From a virus, in the IMG/VR virus record IMGVR_UViG_3300046804_000274, positions 1 through 40,219 of that record: a stretch of 40,219 bases of DNA; one strand, given 5' to 3'. The position numbers and the translations under genes were made by a program. A model generated the notes under the pieces. The model was given only the letters and a program-made list of their open reading frames with translations. It was not told where the DNA came from and ran no database searches. This document shows, one piece after another, positions 14,369 to 21,966 of the stretch (its first letter is position 1; each line of letters opens with the position of its first letter).

Positions 14369-16567
14369 GTGGCTGGTCGTGATATTACCGAAGGTCGTTC
14401 CAGTAGAGCGATTGCGGTTGACATTGGTGTTGTTGCATCAAATGCTATCTGGCAAAATACTGATATTGCCTATGATGTAGCATTAAATGGAGTGCCATTC
14501 ATTTATGCTATTAACGACAACCGTCCATACATTCGTCAGACTGCACCATTTAAGAAGGAACAGTTTGATAGCCAGCAAGAACCAGGTGAGCAATCACTTA
14601 CTGGTTGGTGGATTCGTAGCCAGTCTTCCTTTCATAAGGGGACTGGCATTAAATTTTATGACCCAACATCTGGTGAAATTGTGCTTAATCGTTTTGCTGA
14701 CAGCAAAGGCGTAGATGTATTTACAAAGGGACAAGTAACTTTACTTAATGAAGTAACACCTAGCCATATAACTACATCTCCCATTGCATCTAATGGTCGT
14801 TCATTTCAACAGATTCGTCCTATTCGTTGGAGTGATACTGATGGTGTATTACTACATGATGGTTATGATGTAGATAAAATTAATACTGCTGGCAATGAAA
14901 CACATTTTATTGATTACAATTCTGGAACAGATGATAAAGTATTTGCTATTTGTGATGATGGAACTACAGCCTACTGGGTAACTAACATTACATCTGGTGG
15001 TGCTACTAAATTAACTGTATACAAAAAAGCATTAACGGCTGATTCATCAACTGCTGGCACAAAAATGTTTGATGTAACTGGAACTACTGTTAGTAATGCA
15101 GTAATGGAATTTGCAAAAGAAAGAATTATTGCCTGCTTTAATAATGCAGTATATGAATTTACAAGTTCAGCAACATCTTTACCTACAGCCTTATACACAC
15201 ATCCAACATCTGGCTATATATTTACAAGCATAACATCCTCTGGACCAGCAGTATATATCTCTGGATACAATGGCATCCAATCATCTATATTTAAATTTAC
15301 TCTATCAACTGCGGGTGCTTTGCCTACTTTGACTTCTGCTGTAGTTGCTGCAGAAATGCCAGTAGGAGAAATTATTCATACCATTAAATACTATGGTGGC
15401 TATATGGCTATTGGTACTAGCAAAGGTGTACGTGTTGCAGATGTATCTGATACTGATGGTTCAATTAAGTATGGTCCTTTAGTTATTGAAACTACTCAAC
15501 CAGTTTATGGTTTTGCATGCAGAGATAGATTCATTTGGTGTGCTACATCTGTTGGTGGAGAACCAGGAATCTCTCGTATAGACCTTGGGGCTGAGATTGA
15601 AAACTTACGTTTTGCCTATGCTAATGACCTTTATTACACGGGAGTAACTGGTCACTCAACCACAGGCGTAGCCTTCCTTGGCAACACAGATACAATTGCT
15701 TTTTGCACCGCTGCAAAGACTGAATATGCAGTATCTAATAAAGCATTAACCTCAAACGTAGCAACACTTACTACATCTACTGCACATAATTTAACTGCTG
15801 GAGATGTTGTTTGGGTGGCTGGTGTTGATGCTACATTTAATGGTCAATACACAGTGGTTAGTGTGCCAACATCAACTACATTTACTTATGCAAAGACTGC
15901 ATCAAACGTATCATCTACTGCCGTATCTCCTACTGGAACAGTGGCTATTGCTGGATACACATATATTGAAGGTGCCAATCTTGTATCAACTGGCTATATA
16001 ACTACAGGTAATATTCGTTATGGAACCCTTGAGCCTAAAAACTTTAAGCGTTTAGTAGGTCGTGGCAATTTTGATTACGGTTCTATGACACTAGAAACAG
16101 TTACTGCTGCTGGTACTGAGTATGAAATTCTTGCTTATAGTGCAGACGTAGACCCAATTGAGGTAACAACATCTAGCCCAGAAACAGCACAAGAGTATCT
16201 TGCTTATAAGTTTGTATTAACTAGAGATGCAACTGACAATACTAAGGGTCCAATATTTAAGGGCTATCAAGCAAAGGCTACTATTGCTACGCCACGTCAG
16301 CGCATGATGCGTTTTCCAGTTTACTGTTTTGATATTGAAACAGATAGATATAATTCTATGTTTGGTTATGAAGGCAGAGCCTTCTCTAAGATTCAAACAT
16401 TAGAAGACTTGGAACAAAGTGGTGACGTAGTCACTTGGCAAGACTTAACTACTGGCGAATCTCGGCAGGCAGTTATTGAACAAATCACATTCACCCGTAT
16501 GACTCCGCCTGACAAAAGGTTTGATGGCTTTGGAGGAGTACTCGAGATAACTATTAGGACAGTATAA
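14369..16567 (+). CDS. Large tail protein (tail tube/nozzle-like)
   Basis: A 732-residue protein with a GTG start after GGAG. The N-terminus reads GRSSRAIAVDIGVVASNAIWQ. The body is beta-rich with recurring blade-like strands (residues about 130-420), consistent with a propeller. An inserted Ig-like unit (about 465-520) has STAHNLTAGDVVWVAGVDATFNG and STTFTYAKTASN, a module widespread in phage tails. The C-terminus has RFDGFGGVLEITIRT. In podoviruses a large beta-rich protein at this position forms the tail nozzle; in siphoviruses it would be a minor tail protein. Structural role is fairly sure, exact part unsure. Confidence 0.7.
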   Translation: MAGRDITEGRSSRAIAVDIGVVASNAIWQNTDIAYDVALNGVPFIYAINDNRPYIRQTAPFKKEQFDSQQEPGEQSLTGWWIRSQSSFHKGTGIKFYDPTSGEIVLNRFADSKGVDVFTKGQVTLLNEVTPSHITTSPIASNGRSFQQIRPIRWSDTDGVLLHDGYDVDKINTAGNETHFIDYNSGTDDKVFAICDDGTTAYWVTNITSGGATKLTVYKKALTADSSTAGTKMFDVTGTTVSNAVMEFAKERIIACFNNAVYEFTSSATSLPTALYTHPTSGYIFTSITSSGPAVYISGYNGIQSSIFKFTLSTAGALPTLTSAVVAAEMPVGEIIHTIKYYGGYMAIGTSKGVRVADVSDTDGSIKYGPLVIETTQPVYGFACRDRFIWCATSVGGEPGISRIDLGAEIENLRFAYANDLYYTGVTGHSTTGVAFLGNTDTIAFCTAAKTEYAVSNKALTSNVATLTTSTAHNLTAGDVVWVAGVDATFNGQYTVVSVPTSTTFTYAKTASNVSSTAVSPTGTVAIAGYTYIEGANLVSTGYITTGNIRYGTLEPKNFKRLVGRGNFDYGSMTLETVTAAGTEYEILAYSADVDPIEVTTSSPETAQEYLAYKFVLTRDATDNTKGPIFKGYQAKATIATPRQRMMRFPVYCFDIETDRYNSMFGYEGRAFSKIQTLEDLEQSGDVVTWQDLTTGESRQAVIEQITFTRMTPPDKRFDGFGGVLEITIRTV

Positions 16568-16568
16568 A

Positions 16569-16772
16569 ATGACACCTACTGATTGGGCTGGATTAGCCGT
16601 AGCCGTAACCACCCTTATTGGAGCACTAGCAACCGCAACTAGATGGATGGTTAAACATTATCTTACCGAACTTAAACCCAATGGAGGGTCAAGTTTAAAA
16701 GACAAGGTCAATCAGTTGGACGACAAGGTTGAATTTTTAACAGAGTTGGTATTACAAGTATTAAAAAAATAG
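16569..16772 (+). CDS. Small membrane protein with coiled coil (holin-like)
   Basis: A 67-residue protein. One membrane helix lies at residues 5-22 (DWAGLAVAVTTLIGALATA), followed by a charged heptad region (VNQLDDKVEFLTELVLQVL). It starts one base after the tail protein and is followed by the endolysin. One-TM proteins with a cytoplasmic coiled coil beside endolysin genes are typical second holin-like components in actinophages. Confidence 0.7.
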   Translation: MTPTDWAGLAVAVTTLIGALATATRWMVKHYLTELKPNGGSSLKDKVNQLDDKVEFLTELVLQVLKK

Positions 16773-16779
16773 GAGCATC

Positions 16780-17280
16780 ATGAGTCAGGTAGATGATTTT
16801 CTGGCAGTAGCAAAGGCTGAGATAGGAACTGTTGAGGGTCCTAAAGACAACGAAACAAAGTATGGTGCTTTTACTAAAGCAAACTTTCAGCCATGGTGTG
16901 GTTCATTTGTTATGTGGTGTGCAGCGCAAGTTAAATTAAAGATTCCTAATGTGGTATCTACTACACTTGGTGCAGAGAAATTTAAGGGCACAGGTTCTTG
17001 GTCTAATGCAGCAACTGCTAAGCCTAAGCCTGGTGACTTAGCCTTCTTTGACTTTGCAGTTGGTGGTAATCCAGTAGACCATGTTGGAATTGTTGTTAAA
17101 GATAATGGTGATGGAACAGTTACTACTATTGAAGGCAACACATCTGGTGACAAAAAGAAATCTGCCAGTGAAAGAAATGGTGGAGAAGTAGCACAGAAGA
17201 TTCGTGCCTATCGTTTAGATAACAAAAGAAAACTAAAGCCGTTTATCGCTGGCTTTGGTACACCGAAATGGAGTAAGTAA
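16780..17280 (+). CDS. Endolysin, CHAP domain
   Basis: A 166-residue single-domain CHAP enzyme, which cleaves peptide or amide bonds of peptidoglycan. It has Cys40 in PWCGSFVMWC, His101 in DHVGIV and an acidic or Asn partner in TIEGNTS (Glu118, Asn120). PGDLAFFDF is the typical strand before the His. There is no signal peptide, so release needs a holin. It has a good ribosome-binding site (AGGAGCATC) and sits between two membrane protein genes. The C-terminus is basic (KLKPFIAGFGTPKWSK) and may aid wall binding. Confidence 0.88.
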   Translation: MSQVDDFLAVAKAEIGTVEGPKDNETKYGAFTKANFQPWCGSFVMWCAAQVKLKIPNVVSTTLGAEKFKGTGSWSNAATAKPKPGDLAFFDFAVGGNPVDHVGIVVKDNGDGTVTTIEGNTSGDKKKSASERNGGEVAQKIRAYRLDNKRKLKPFIAGFGTPKWSK

Positions 17281-17471
17281 TGAAGAAAGAAAAAGTACTA
17301 GCAGTAACAAGCACATACCTACGTGCAGCATTTGCATCTGTATTGACAGTTTACTTGGCTGGTAACACTGATGCCAAGGCTTTGGTCGCTGCATTCGTAG
17401 CCTCTATTGCCGCACCAATCCTTAAATGGCTTGACCCTAAAGCCACAGAGTTTGGCAAGGGTTCTAACTAA
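17280..17471 (+). CDS. Holin
   Basis: A 63-residue protein with a charged N-terminus (KKEKV) and two hydrophobic helices at about 10-27 and 32-50, separated by a short polar turn (AGNTDAKA), and a polar C-terminus. Its start overlaps the endolysin stop (TAATG). Size, topology and position are those of a class II-type holin. It is the last gene of the late arm. Confidence 0.78.
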   Translation: MKKEKVLAVTSTYLRAAFASVLTVYLAGNTDAKALVAAFVASIAAPILKWLDPKATEFGKGSN

Positions 17472-17483
17472 CCCCTTTTAAAC

Positions 17484-17496
17484 GGGCTGTAAGCCC
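17484..17496 (+). other. Small hairpin after the holin gene
   Basis: GGGCT at 17484-17488 pairs with AGCCC at 17492-17496 around a three-base loop. It lies ahead of the main terminator and may protect the 3' end of the late transcript. Confidence 0.5.
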
Positions 17497-17508
17497 CATA
17501 GAACATAG

Positions 17509-17554
17509 AAAACCCCCGTCCTGGTCTTCCCCTAACCAGAGCGGGGGCTTTTCT
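17509..17554. terminator. Bidirectional intrinsic terminator between the two arms
   Basis: CCCCCG (17513-17518) pairs with CGGGGG (17542-17547), extended by CTGGT (17521-17525) with ACCAG (17535-17539). On the plus strand CTTTTCT follows. On the minus strand the stem is followed by TTTTC. It lies exactly where the convergent late and early arms meet, so it can stop both. Confidence 0.88.
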
Positions 17555-17571
17555 GCTTTATAGGAGGCTAC

Positions 17572-17949
17572 CTATAAACCTTTTAACCCTTCAAGTATAT
17601 CATCAATCCGTATCAAGTAGCCCTTACTTGGGTTAGGTTGGATATTACAAGTAATAGCCCTGCCACGTAGAGCAACTACCTTCTTAAGGATTTCTGTAGG
17701 TACTAACAGAGTACCACTTTCTATAACAAACGCCCAGTATTCAGCCTTTGTTGCCGACAATCCAGATGCATACCACTCATCATTATTATGAGACCAGCAT
17801 ACTGTTTCTATATATAGATTGCCTGTATCTTTCCATTTTAAATCTGTTTTTACTTCTACTGTTTTACCACCAGTAAGTAAATCATTTACTAATTGCTCAC
17901 CATCGTGACCAACAGCAAGGTCTAAATCAAAATCAGATAATTTACTCAT
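17572..17949 (-). CDS. PD-(D/E)XK nuclease-like protein
   Basis: A 125-residue protein. The segment LTGGKTVEVKTDLKWKDTGN holds a candidate active site: Asp in an upstream loop, then Glu32-Val-Lys34 as the ExK of the PD-(D/E)XK fold. IETVCWS and SGLSATKAEYWAFVI follow, as in small phage nuclease-like proteins that resemble restriction-type folds. It is the last gene of the early arm, and its ATG overlaps the WhiB stop (TGATG). It could process DNA ends or degrade host DNA. The fold assignment is by eye. Confidence 0.65.
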   Translation of the reverse strand: MSKLSDFDLDLAVGHDGEQLVNDLLTGGKTVEVKTDLKWKDTGNLYIETVCWSHNNDEWYASGLSATKAEYWAFVIESGTLLVPTEILKKVVALRGRAITCNIQPNPSKGYLIRIDDILEGLKGL

Positions 17950-18221
17950 CAGCCCATCTCATAAACTGATAGTGGAACTACTTGTTTAGGTTTTATGTTA
18001 TGCAATTTCCTATAACTTTCTCTTTGGTTTTCAGTAGTTGCTGCCCAGTAACCACTAACTGCATACTTGATTGAGTAATCAAAGCATTGTTGTATCACTG
18101 GACAATTATTACATATTCTCTTTAACATTGGCAAGTTGTCGTAACTGCCTTCTGTAAAAAAGAATTCTGTATCAATGCCCTCACACGCTGGTCTTCCTTG
18201 CCATTTTGGATAGTCGTTCAT
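17949..18221 (-). CDS. whiB-like: WhiB-family iron-sulphur transcription regulator
   Basis: A 90-residue protein with the four WhiB cysteines: Cys13 (ACEGIDTEFFF), then Cys37-x2-Cys40-x5-Cys46 in ICNNCPVIQQC. These are followed by the Trp turn (GYWAATTENQR, residues 57-67) and a short basic C-terminus. WhiB proteins bind a 4Fe-4S cluster and contact region 4 of the primary sigma factor; they occur only in actinobacteria and their phages, which fixes the host phylum. It lies near the end of the early arm with a sigma-like factor about 500 bases upstream, so it probably redirects host RNA polymerase. Confidence 0.93.
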   Translation of the reverse strand: MNDYPKWQGRPACEGIDTEFFFTEGSYDNLPMLKRICNNCPVIQQCFDYSIKYAVSGYWAATTENQRESYRKLHNIKPKQVVPLSVYEMG

Positions 18222-18224
18222 AGA

Positions 18225-18365
18225 TTAGAATTCTAATCCTACCCAAAAGAAAAATAAATCAATATCCATATGATATCTATCAATATTAAAACCTATTCCA
18301 AAACGTTTAAAACTGTATCCAAAAGATAGCCAAAACTTTCCTACTGCTAATTCTTTTGTTGCCAT
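18225..18365 (-). CDS. Aromatic-rich microprotein
   Basis: A 46-residue protein with ribosome-binding site GGAGG overlapping the end of the FmdB-like gene. It is very rich in Phe, Tyr and Trp, with a repeating pattern (FWLSFGYSFKRFGIGFNI), and ends DLFFFWVGLEF. The alternating pattern looks like beta strands rather than a membrane helix. I do not recognise a family. Confidence 0.55.
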   Translation of the reverse strand: MATKELAVGKFWLSFGYSFKRFGIGFNIDRYHMDIDLFFFWVGLEF

Positions 18366-18366
18366 A

Positions 18367-18528
18367 TTATCCTCCTGTTGAATAGAAGCCTGGACCTTTA
18401 AATTTTACTGCTGGAGCAGACCATATACGAACCATAACCTCAGCGCAAGTGGGACAAGGTGGTGCAATGTTTTCGTTTATCTCAACTATGGTTGTACATG
18501 CAGGACATTTAAAATCATATGCTGGCAT
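18367..18528 (-). CDS. FmdB-type Zn-ribbon protein
   Basis: A 53-residue protein that starts MPAYDFKCPAC, has a second knuckle CPTC, and ends VKFKGPGFYSTGG. This is the diagnostic layout of the FmdB zinc-ribbon family (MPxYxYxC, CPxC, FKGxGFYxT). The family is assumed to be regulatory, but no biochemical role is fixed. It lies in the regulatory end of the early arm between a Cys-rich protein and WhiB. Confidence 0.8.
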   Translation of the reverse strand: MPAYDFKCPACTTIVEINENIAPPCPTCAEVMVRIWSAPAVKFKGPGFYSTGG

Positions 18529-18530
18529 AG

Positions 18531-18779
18531 TTAATCACAATCTGGTCCAATGTCATCTGGGTAAGGAAGAGTAACCATTGAACCACAGTTAGCGCACTCT
18601 CCATCTAGAAAGTAAAAAGATATTTCTTTGTATTCATCAAAGGCTATAAGGGCTATGAATACCTCACAACCACAGACACATGTAGTGCCTAGTGTTTGAC
18701 CACGCAGGTCCATTGCTTTGCTATAATCAGTAGGATGTAATAAATCTCTTACATCTTTACTCTCCTGATTCATCATCAT
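18531..18779 (-). CDS. Cys-rich putative Zn-ribbon protein
   Basis: An 82-residue protein if it starts at the first of three consecutive ATG codons (18779-18771). The frame is open to 18806, but that start would lie further inside the sigma-like gene. It has CVCGC in the middle and CANCG near the C-terminus, which can form a ribbon, separated by an aromatic segment (FYFLD). It overlaps the end of the sigma-like gene by about 20 bases. The exact start is uncertain and its function unknown. Confidence 0.65.
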   Translation of the reverse strand: MMMNQESKDVRDLLHPTDYSKAMDLRGQTLGTTCVCGCEVFIALIAFDEYKEISFYFLDGECANCGSMVTLPYPDDIGPDCD

Positions 18780-19413
18780 CTTTCTTTTTGGGTAATACGT
18801 CTTCATCAGATTCTGGACGCCATCCTCCTAGATTTCTAATTAAAGATGCAACTGCACGTTGCACTTTCATTCTGGCACCATCTGCAGTTGTATCTAATTC
18901 TTTTGCTACATCAGCCCACTCGCCTAATTCCGTTGTAAATCTGGCTTGTAAAATTTTTTGCTTTGCCTCTGATAGTTTGTAGTAGGCTGCTGCAATATCT
19001 GACCGTAGAACTAGCCAGTTGTTTCCATCTGATACCTCTGACCTACTGACTGTCTGTGCTAAGTCTTTTATCTTAGTTGGAATTTCATATGATTCTGAAA
19101 TAACTGATGGCAAGAATGCTTCTATGACAGCACTGTTGTAATAATAAATATCTATATATTCGTAGCCACTAGTCTTGGCTTTTTCTTTTTCGCAATATTT
19201 TAATGCAGCATTGCGTAAAGATTTTGCAATTAATTTTTCTTTATCTTTTGGTTCAAGGGTAGACCACTCTTTATATTTAACTGGATGTGTAACAAACCAT
19301 AGCCACAATGTCTGGGCTATGTCTACCCGTTCAACCATTGGATACTTTTTGTTGTACTCACTTGCTAGAGCAGCAACAAGCGACTCGTATTCTTCCGTAT
19401 ATGAGTCGTTCAT
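18757..19413 (-). CDS. Sigma-70-like RNA polymerase sigma factor
   Basis: A 218-residue protein. The N-terminal half (residues 55-85, KLIAKSLRNAALKYCEKEKA) resembles a divergent region 2. The C-terminal part (about 137-195) has the region 4 layout: a first helix LSEAKQKILQARF, then ELGEWADVAKEL, then a recognition helix TTADGARMKVQRAVASL. The tail is acidic. Similar proteins are annotated as sigma factors in actinophages. It would direct host polymerase to phage promoters, perhaps those of the late arm. The region 2 match is weak, so its own -10 recognition is unproven. Confidence 0.75.
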   Translation of the reverse strand: MNDSYTEEYESLVAALASEYNKKYPMVERVDIAQTLWLWFVTHPVKYKEWSTLEPKDKEKLIAKSLRNAALKYCEKEKAKTSGYEYIDIYYYNSAVIEAFLPSVISESYEIPTKIKDLAQTVSRSEVSDGNNWLVLRSDIAAAYYKLSEAKQKILQARFTTELGEWADVAKELDTTADGARMKVQRAVASLIRNLGGWRPESDEDVLPKKKDDDESGE

Positions 19414-19425
19414 TAAAAAAAATAC

Positions 19426-19719
19426 CTAGCCCTTGCCTGAATCAATACCAGCCCATTGCCCTCTTTGTACCATAAGTCCGATTATGGCATAGTTTGCTAG
19501 GTCAATGAGTGTATCTTCTATTGTTTCGTAGTTTGGCGTGTCGCCGTTATCAACTAAGTGATTAAGTCTGGCTAGTTTGTCATGCATTCTAACTCGTAGC
19601 CCATTTAGTGCCCCGCCAGGAGCATGGGCTATGTTTAATGGACCGTAGTCCTGATGCTTTTTATAAAGAATATCTAATAGTTCATCTGTAATATCTGCTG
19701 CGTATTTACTGTCCTTCAT
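19426..19719 (-). CDS. DUF1599 / nucleotide-modification-associated domain protein
   Basis: A 97-residue protein with ELLDILYKKHQDYG, then a loop with GGALNGLRVRMHDKLARLNHLV, and TIEDTLIDLANYAIIGLMV. The KHxDYG, RxxDKxxRLxxL and EDTLxDLANYAII blocks define the DUF1599 family, which is all-alpha and related to MazG/dUTPase-type pyrophosphatases. A nucleotide-pool or modified-base role is proposed for the family (established only as an association). It overlaps the upstream gene by 14 bases. Confidence 0.82.
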   Translation of the reverse strand: MKDSKYAADITDELLDILYKKHQDYGPLNIAHAPGGALNGLRVRMHDKLARLNHLVDNGDTPNYETIEDTLIDLANYAIIGLMVQRGQWAGIDSGKG

Positions 19720-20005
19720 CTAGCACCATCCTTAGGCTGTCGTCTATATCTATCATTGCTTCTTGAACTAAAACATCTTCTACTATTTGATTGCCTTTGC
19801 CTTCGGCAGCAGCCAATATAACTTCAGCCAATAGAGTAAGTCCTGAGTTCTTTGATTCAACTGTTTTTAATACATAGATATCTCGCAATGCATTTAAGAT
19901 ATCCAATCCTTTATTATCTGATAAAGGAATACCAATTAATCTAGGGTGTTCTTTAATATAACTCCAGATATCTTCTTTAAGATATGACTCGTTTGATTCG
20001 TTCAT
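19706..20005 (-). CDS. Hypothetical helical protein
   Basis: A 99-residue protein that overlaps the TOPRIM primase gene by 29 bases and the DUF1599 gene by 14. It is acidic and helical throughout, with LKEDIWSYIKEHPRLIG and LLAEVILAAAEGKG. I do not recognise a family. Its tight placement behind the primase suggests a replication-linked role, but nothing in its sequence proves that. Confidence 0.65.
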   Translation of the reverse strand: MNESNESYLKEDIWSYIKEHPRLIGIPLSDNKGLDILNALRDIYVLKTVESKNSGLTLLAEVILAAAEGKGNQIVEDVLVQEAMIDIDDSLRMVLDEGQ

Positions 20006-20603
20006 CTATAAATCCAATCCCTTCCGCTAGTACTACTGAGTTCACGTCATGCCCATCTGGCATCTGAACTATATTTGCATTACCTAATTCACGGGTAATT
20101 TTTTTGCCGAACTCTAGTCCTGCTGCATCACCATCTGCAAGGATAATGACTGTTTCAAAATCATCTAATATTTTAGAGTAGTATGGTTTCCAATTATTAG
20201 CGCCAGGAATTCCAACCGACGGATGATTTGTTTTAGCAACTACAGTTATACAATCTATCTCACCTTCGGTGACACATATATATCCGTCTGCTGTTAGTAC
20301 TGCTTGTGAGTTAAACATTGTTGTTTTAGCCCCTGGCATACCCATATATTTAGGGTCGCCACCTGACATAGTTCTGAATCTAATATCAACTACGCCTGAT
20401 GGTGTTACATAAGGAATTGCTAATCTACCCATGTAACCTTCGTGACCTGGCAATGGATGTTCCACTACGCCTAGATGAAATCGCTGAACTTCTTCTACCG
20501 ACAACCCTCTGCTCGCTAGATAATCCGTTGCTAGATGAATGCTTGCTTTGTATGTCTCTGTTGCCTGTAAGAGAAATGCTCTCTGCGAATTTGATAGCCT
20601 CAA
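19977..20603 (-). CDS. Primase catalytic (TOPRIM) subunit
   Basis: A 208-residue protein. The N-terminal LQATETYKASIHLATDYLASRGL and GHEGYMGRLAIPYV match the RNA polymerase-like domain of DnaG-type primases. The TOPRIM core has EGEID (residues 113-117) and ADGDAAG (DxD at 157-159), the metal-binding acids. The gene starts with TTG at 20603, in a +1 frame relative to the zinc-finger gene and inside it. GGAGG lies eight bases upstream (AAGGAAGGAGG), so initiation there is well supported. Together the two genes make one primase in two polypeptides. Confidence 0.88.
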   Translation of the reverse strand: MRLSNSQRAFLLQATETYKASIHLATDYLASRGLSVEEVQRFHLGVVEHPLPGHEGYMGRLAIPYVTPSGVVDIRFRTMSGGDPKYMGMPGAKTTMFNSQAVLTADGYICVTEGEIDCITVVAKTNHPSVGIPGANNWKPYYSKILDDFETVIILADGDAAGLEFGKKITRELGNANIVQMPDGHDVNSVVLAEGIGFIDERIKRVIS

Positions 20604-20823
20604 TGTAAGTGCCTCCTTCCTTCTCCATAATTAAATCGTATACATCTCCACCAACACCACATCCATGACATTTAAATCTTTGTTCATCAAAGTTAACGCC
20701 AGCAGATGCATGTGAATCTTGGTGAAAGGGACATTTAATCTTGCGCCAGCCGTGCCCCTGTTGTGGCAAGGCGGCGCCTAAGTATGCTAGATACTCGGCA
20801 ATACTATGCTTTTGATTGTCCAT
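20425..20823 (-). CDS. Primase zinc-binding (CHC2) subunit
   Basis: A 132-residue protein. Cys31-x2-His34 (CPFH) and Cys52-x2-Cys55 (CHGC) form the CHC2 zinc motif of DnaG primases, followed by GGDVYDLIMEKEGGTYIEAIKFA. After residue 85 the reading becomes a Ser/Arg-rich tail of about 45 residues that shares its DNA with the TOPRIM gene in another frame and has no family match. The zinc domain recognises priming sites. The first bases overlap the resolvase gene by 20. The tail may be a by-product of the overlap, or a +1 frameshift may fuse both parts. Confidence 0.85.
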   Translation of the reverse strand: MDNQKHSIAEYLAYLGAALPQQGHGWRKIKCPFHQDSHASAGVNFDEQRFKCHGCGVGGDVYDLIMEKEGGTYIEAIKFAESISLTGNRDIQSKHSSSNGLSSEQRVVGRRSSAISSRRSGTSIARSRRLHG

Positions 20824-21157
20824 TCATAGCCCTATGGATAAGGTCCAACCATACGCTGGCTGGCATACTGCAATACCATTCATTAACATTAGTTTTTCCT
20901 TTCCGTTTGTGCAAGACTGTTCCAGTCCAAGCATTATCATTTTTCATTTCTACTTCTAACTCTTTAATCCACGCACTAAGGTCTATACGGATATGGTTTT
21001 TTACTTCAATAGTTACTCCATTGACACCGCTTACATCACCTTTATCTAATTGTGCGCCTGCGATTCTGCGGTCTGCATATGGAAAACCGTTTACTTTTAG
21101 CCATTTAACTACATCTGCTTCTGCTTTAGAACCTTTTGCTTTACGTGGATTACTCAC
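20804..21157 (-). CDS. Holliday junction resolvase-like nuclease
   Basis: A 117-residue protein. The order RKAKGSKAEADVVKWLKVNG, ADRRIAGAQLDKGDVSGV, TIEVKNHIR with Glu13, Asp41, Glu51 and Lys53 gives the E-D-ExK site of Hjc-type resolvases in the PD-(D/E)XK class. Proteins with GAQxDxGDxxGxxxVxIEVKN are the usual resolvase of actinophages. It would resolve branched DNA before packaging. It overlaps the helicase gene by four bases (ATGA). Confidence 0.85.
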   Translation of the reverse strand: MSNPRKAKGSKAEADVVKWLKVNGFPYADRRIAGAQLDKGDVSGVNGVTIEVKNHIRIDLSAWIKELEVEMKNDNAWTGTVLHKRKGKTNVNEWYCSMPASVWLDLIHRAMNGQSKA

Positions 21158-21966
21158 ATCATACCCTCCTGTTGGTATCTAACGATAACATCTTCTAAAT
21201 ACATAGACTCAGGATTAAATGCAAGACTCACATAATTGTTTCCTGTTTGGTCTGCTCTGCCATATCGATTCTTGACTGGTGCTACACACAGGTAAGTATC
21301 ATCACCTTGTTTCATCTGCCCAATAGTTAGCACCATTGCTGGAATCTGATTGACTAAACCCTGGATTGCTGACCGTGGCTGGCAAGGATAACCCTCGAAG
21401 CCTTCTTTAGTATGGTGCAGTACCAGTAGTGCAGCATTGGTATCACGAGCAAGGTATTTCAGTTCTTTCATTGCTGCTCGCATACCGTGGAACTCTTCAT
21501 GCCCATCCATTGCTATGTCCATTAAGTTATCTACAACAATAAGAGTAGGGCTTCTGCCCCATACAGTTTCAAAGGCTGATACCTCATCATCTAAATCTTT
21601 AAGTGTTGGTGTAGATTCAAAAGACCAGAACAAATGATTGTTTAATAGTAATAGTTCGTGTGCTTTGTCTGGGTCTTTCTTTAATAGTTGTTCTGCATTT
21701 TGCTGTGACATGTTACCTGCCATAGCAACTAAACGCATAGCCATTGTGTGTGCGTTTGTATCTGCGCTGAAATAAAGAGTTGGAAGTTTTGTTCGGGCTG
21801 CTATAGCAAGGGCAATAGATGACTTGCCTGCACCTGGAGTGCCTGCAACTACTGTTACCTCTGCTCTACGCAGAATGATACCTGCCCGTTCAAATGCCGC
21901 AAAAGCGGGTGGCAATGGTTCGCCACCCACTTCTGCTTTATTAATTGACCGTCTAAGTGTTTTCAC
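21154..21966 (-). CDS. RecA-fold ATPase, replicative DnaB-like helicase
   Basis: A 270-residue protein when started at the GTG that overlaps the upstream stop (GTGA at 21963-21966). An ATG at 22032 would add 22 residues that lie inside the neighbour. It has Walker A GTPGAGKS (residues 42-49), a Walker B LIVVDNLMDI, a sensor strand LLVLHHTKE and a later loop with KNRYG. This is the DnaB C-terminal/RecA core without the DnaB N-terminal domain. It sits beside primase and resolvase, so a helicase role at the fork is likely, although a RecA-like recombination role cannot be excluded. Confidence 0.85.
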   Translation of the reverse strand: MKTLRRSINKAEVGGEPLPPAFAAFERAGIILRRAEVTVVAGTPGAGKSSIALAIAARTKLPTLYFSADTNAHTMAMRLVAMAGNMSQQNAEQLLKKDPDKAHELLLLNNHLFWSFESTPTLKDLDDEVSAFETVWGRSPTLIVVDNLMDIAMDGHEEFHGMRAAMKELKYLARDTNAALLVLHHTKEGFEGYPCQPRSAIQGLVNQIPAMVLTIGQMKQGDDTYLCVAPVKNRYGRADQTGNNYVSLAFNPESMYLEDVIVRYQQEGMM

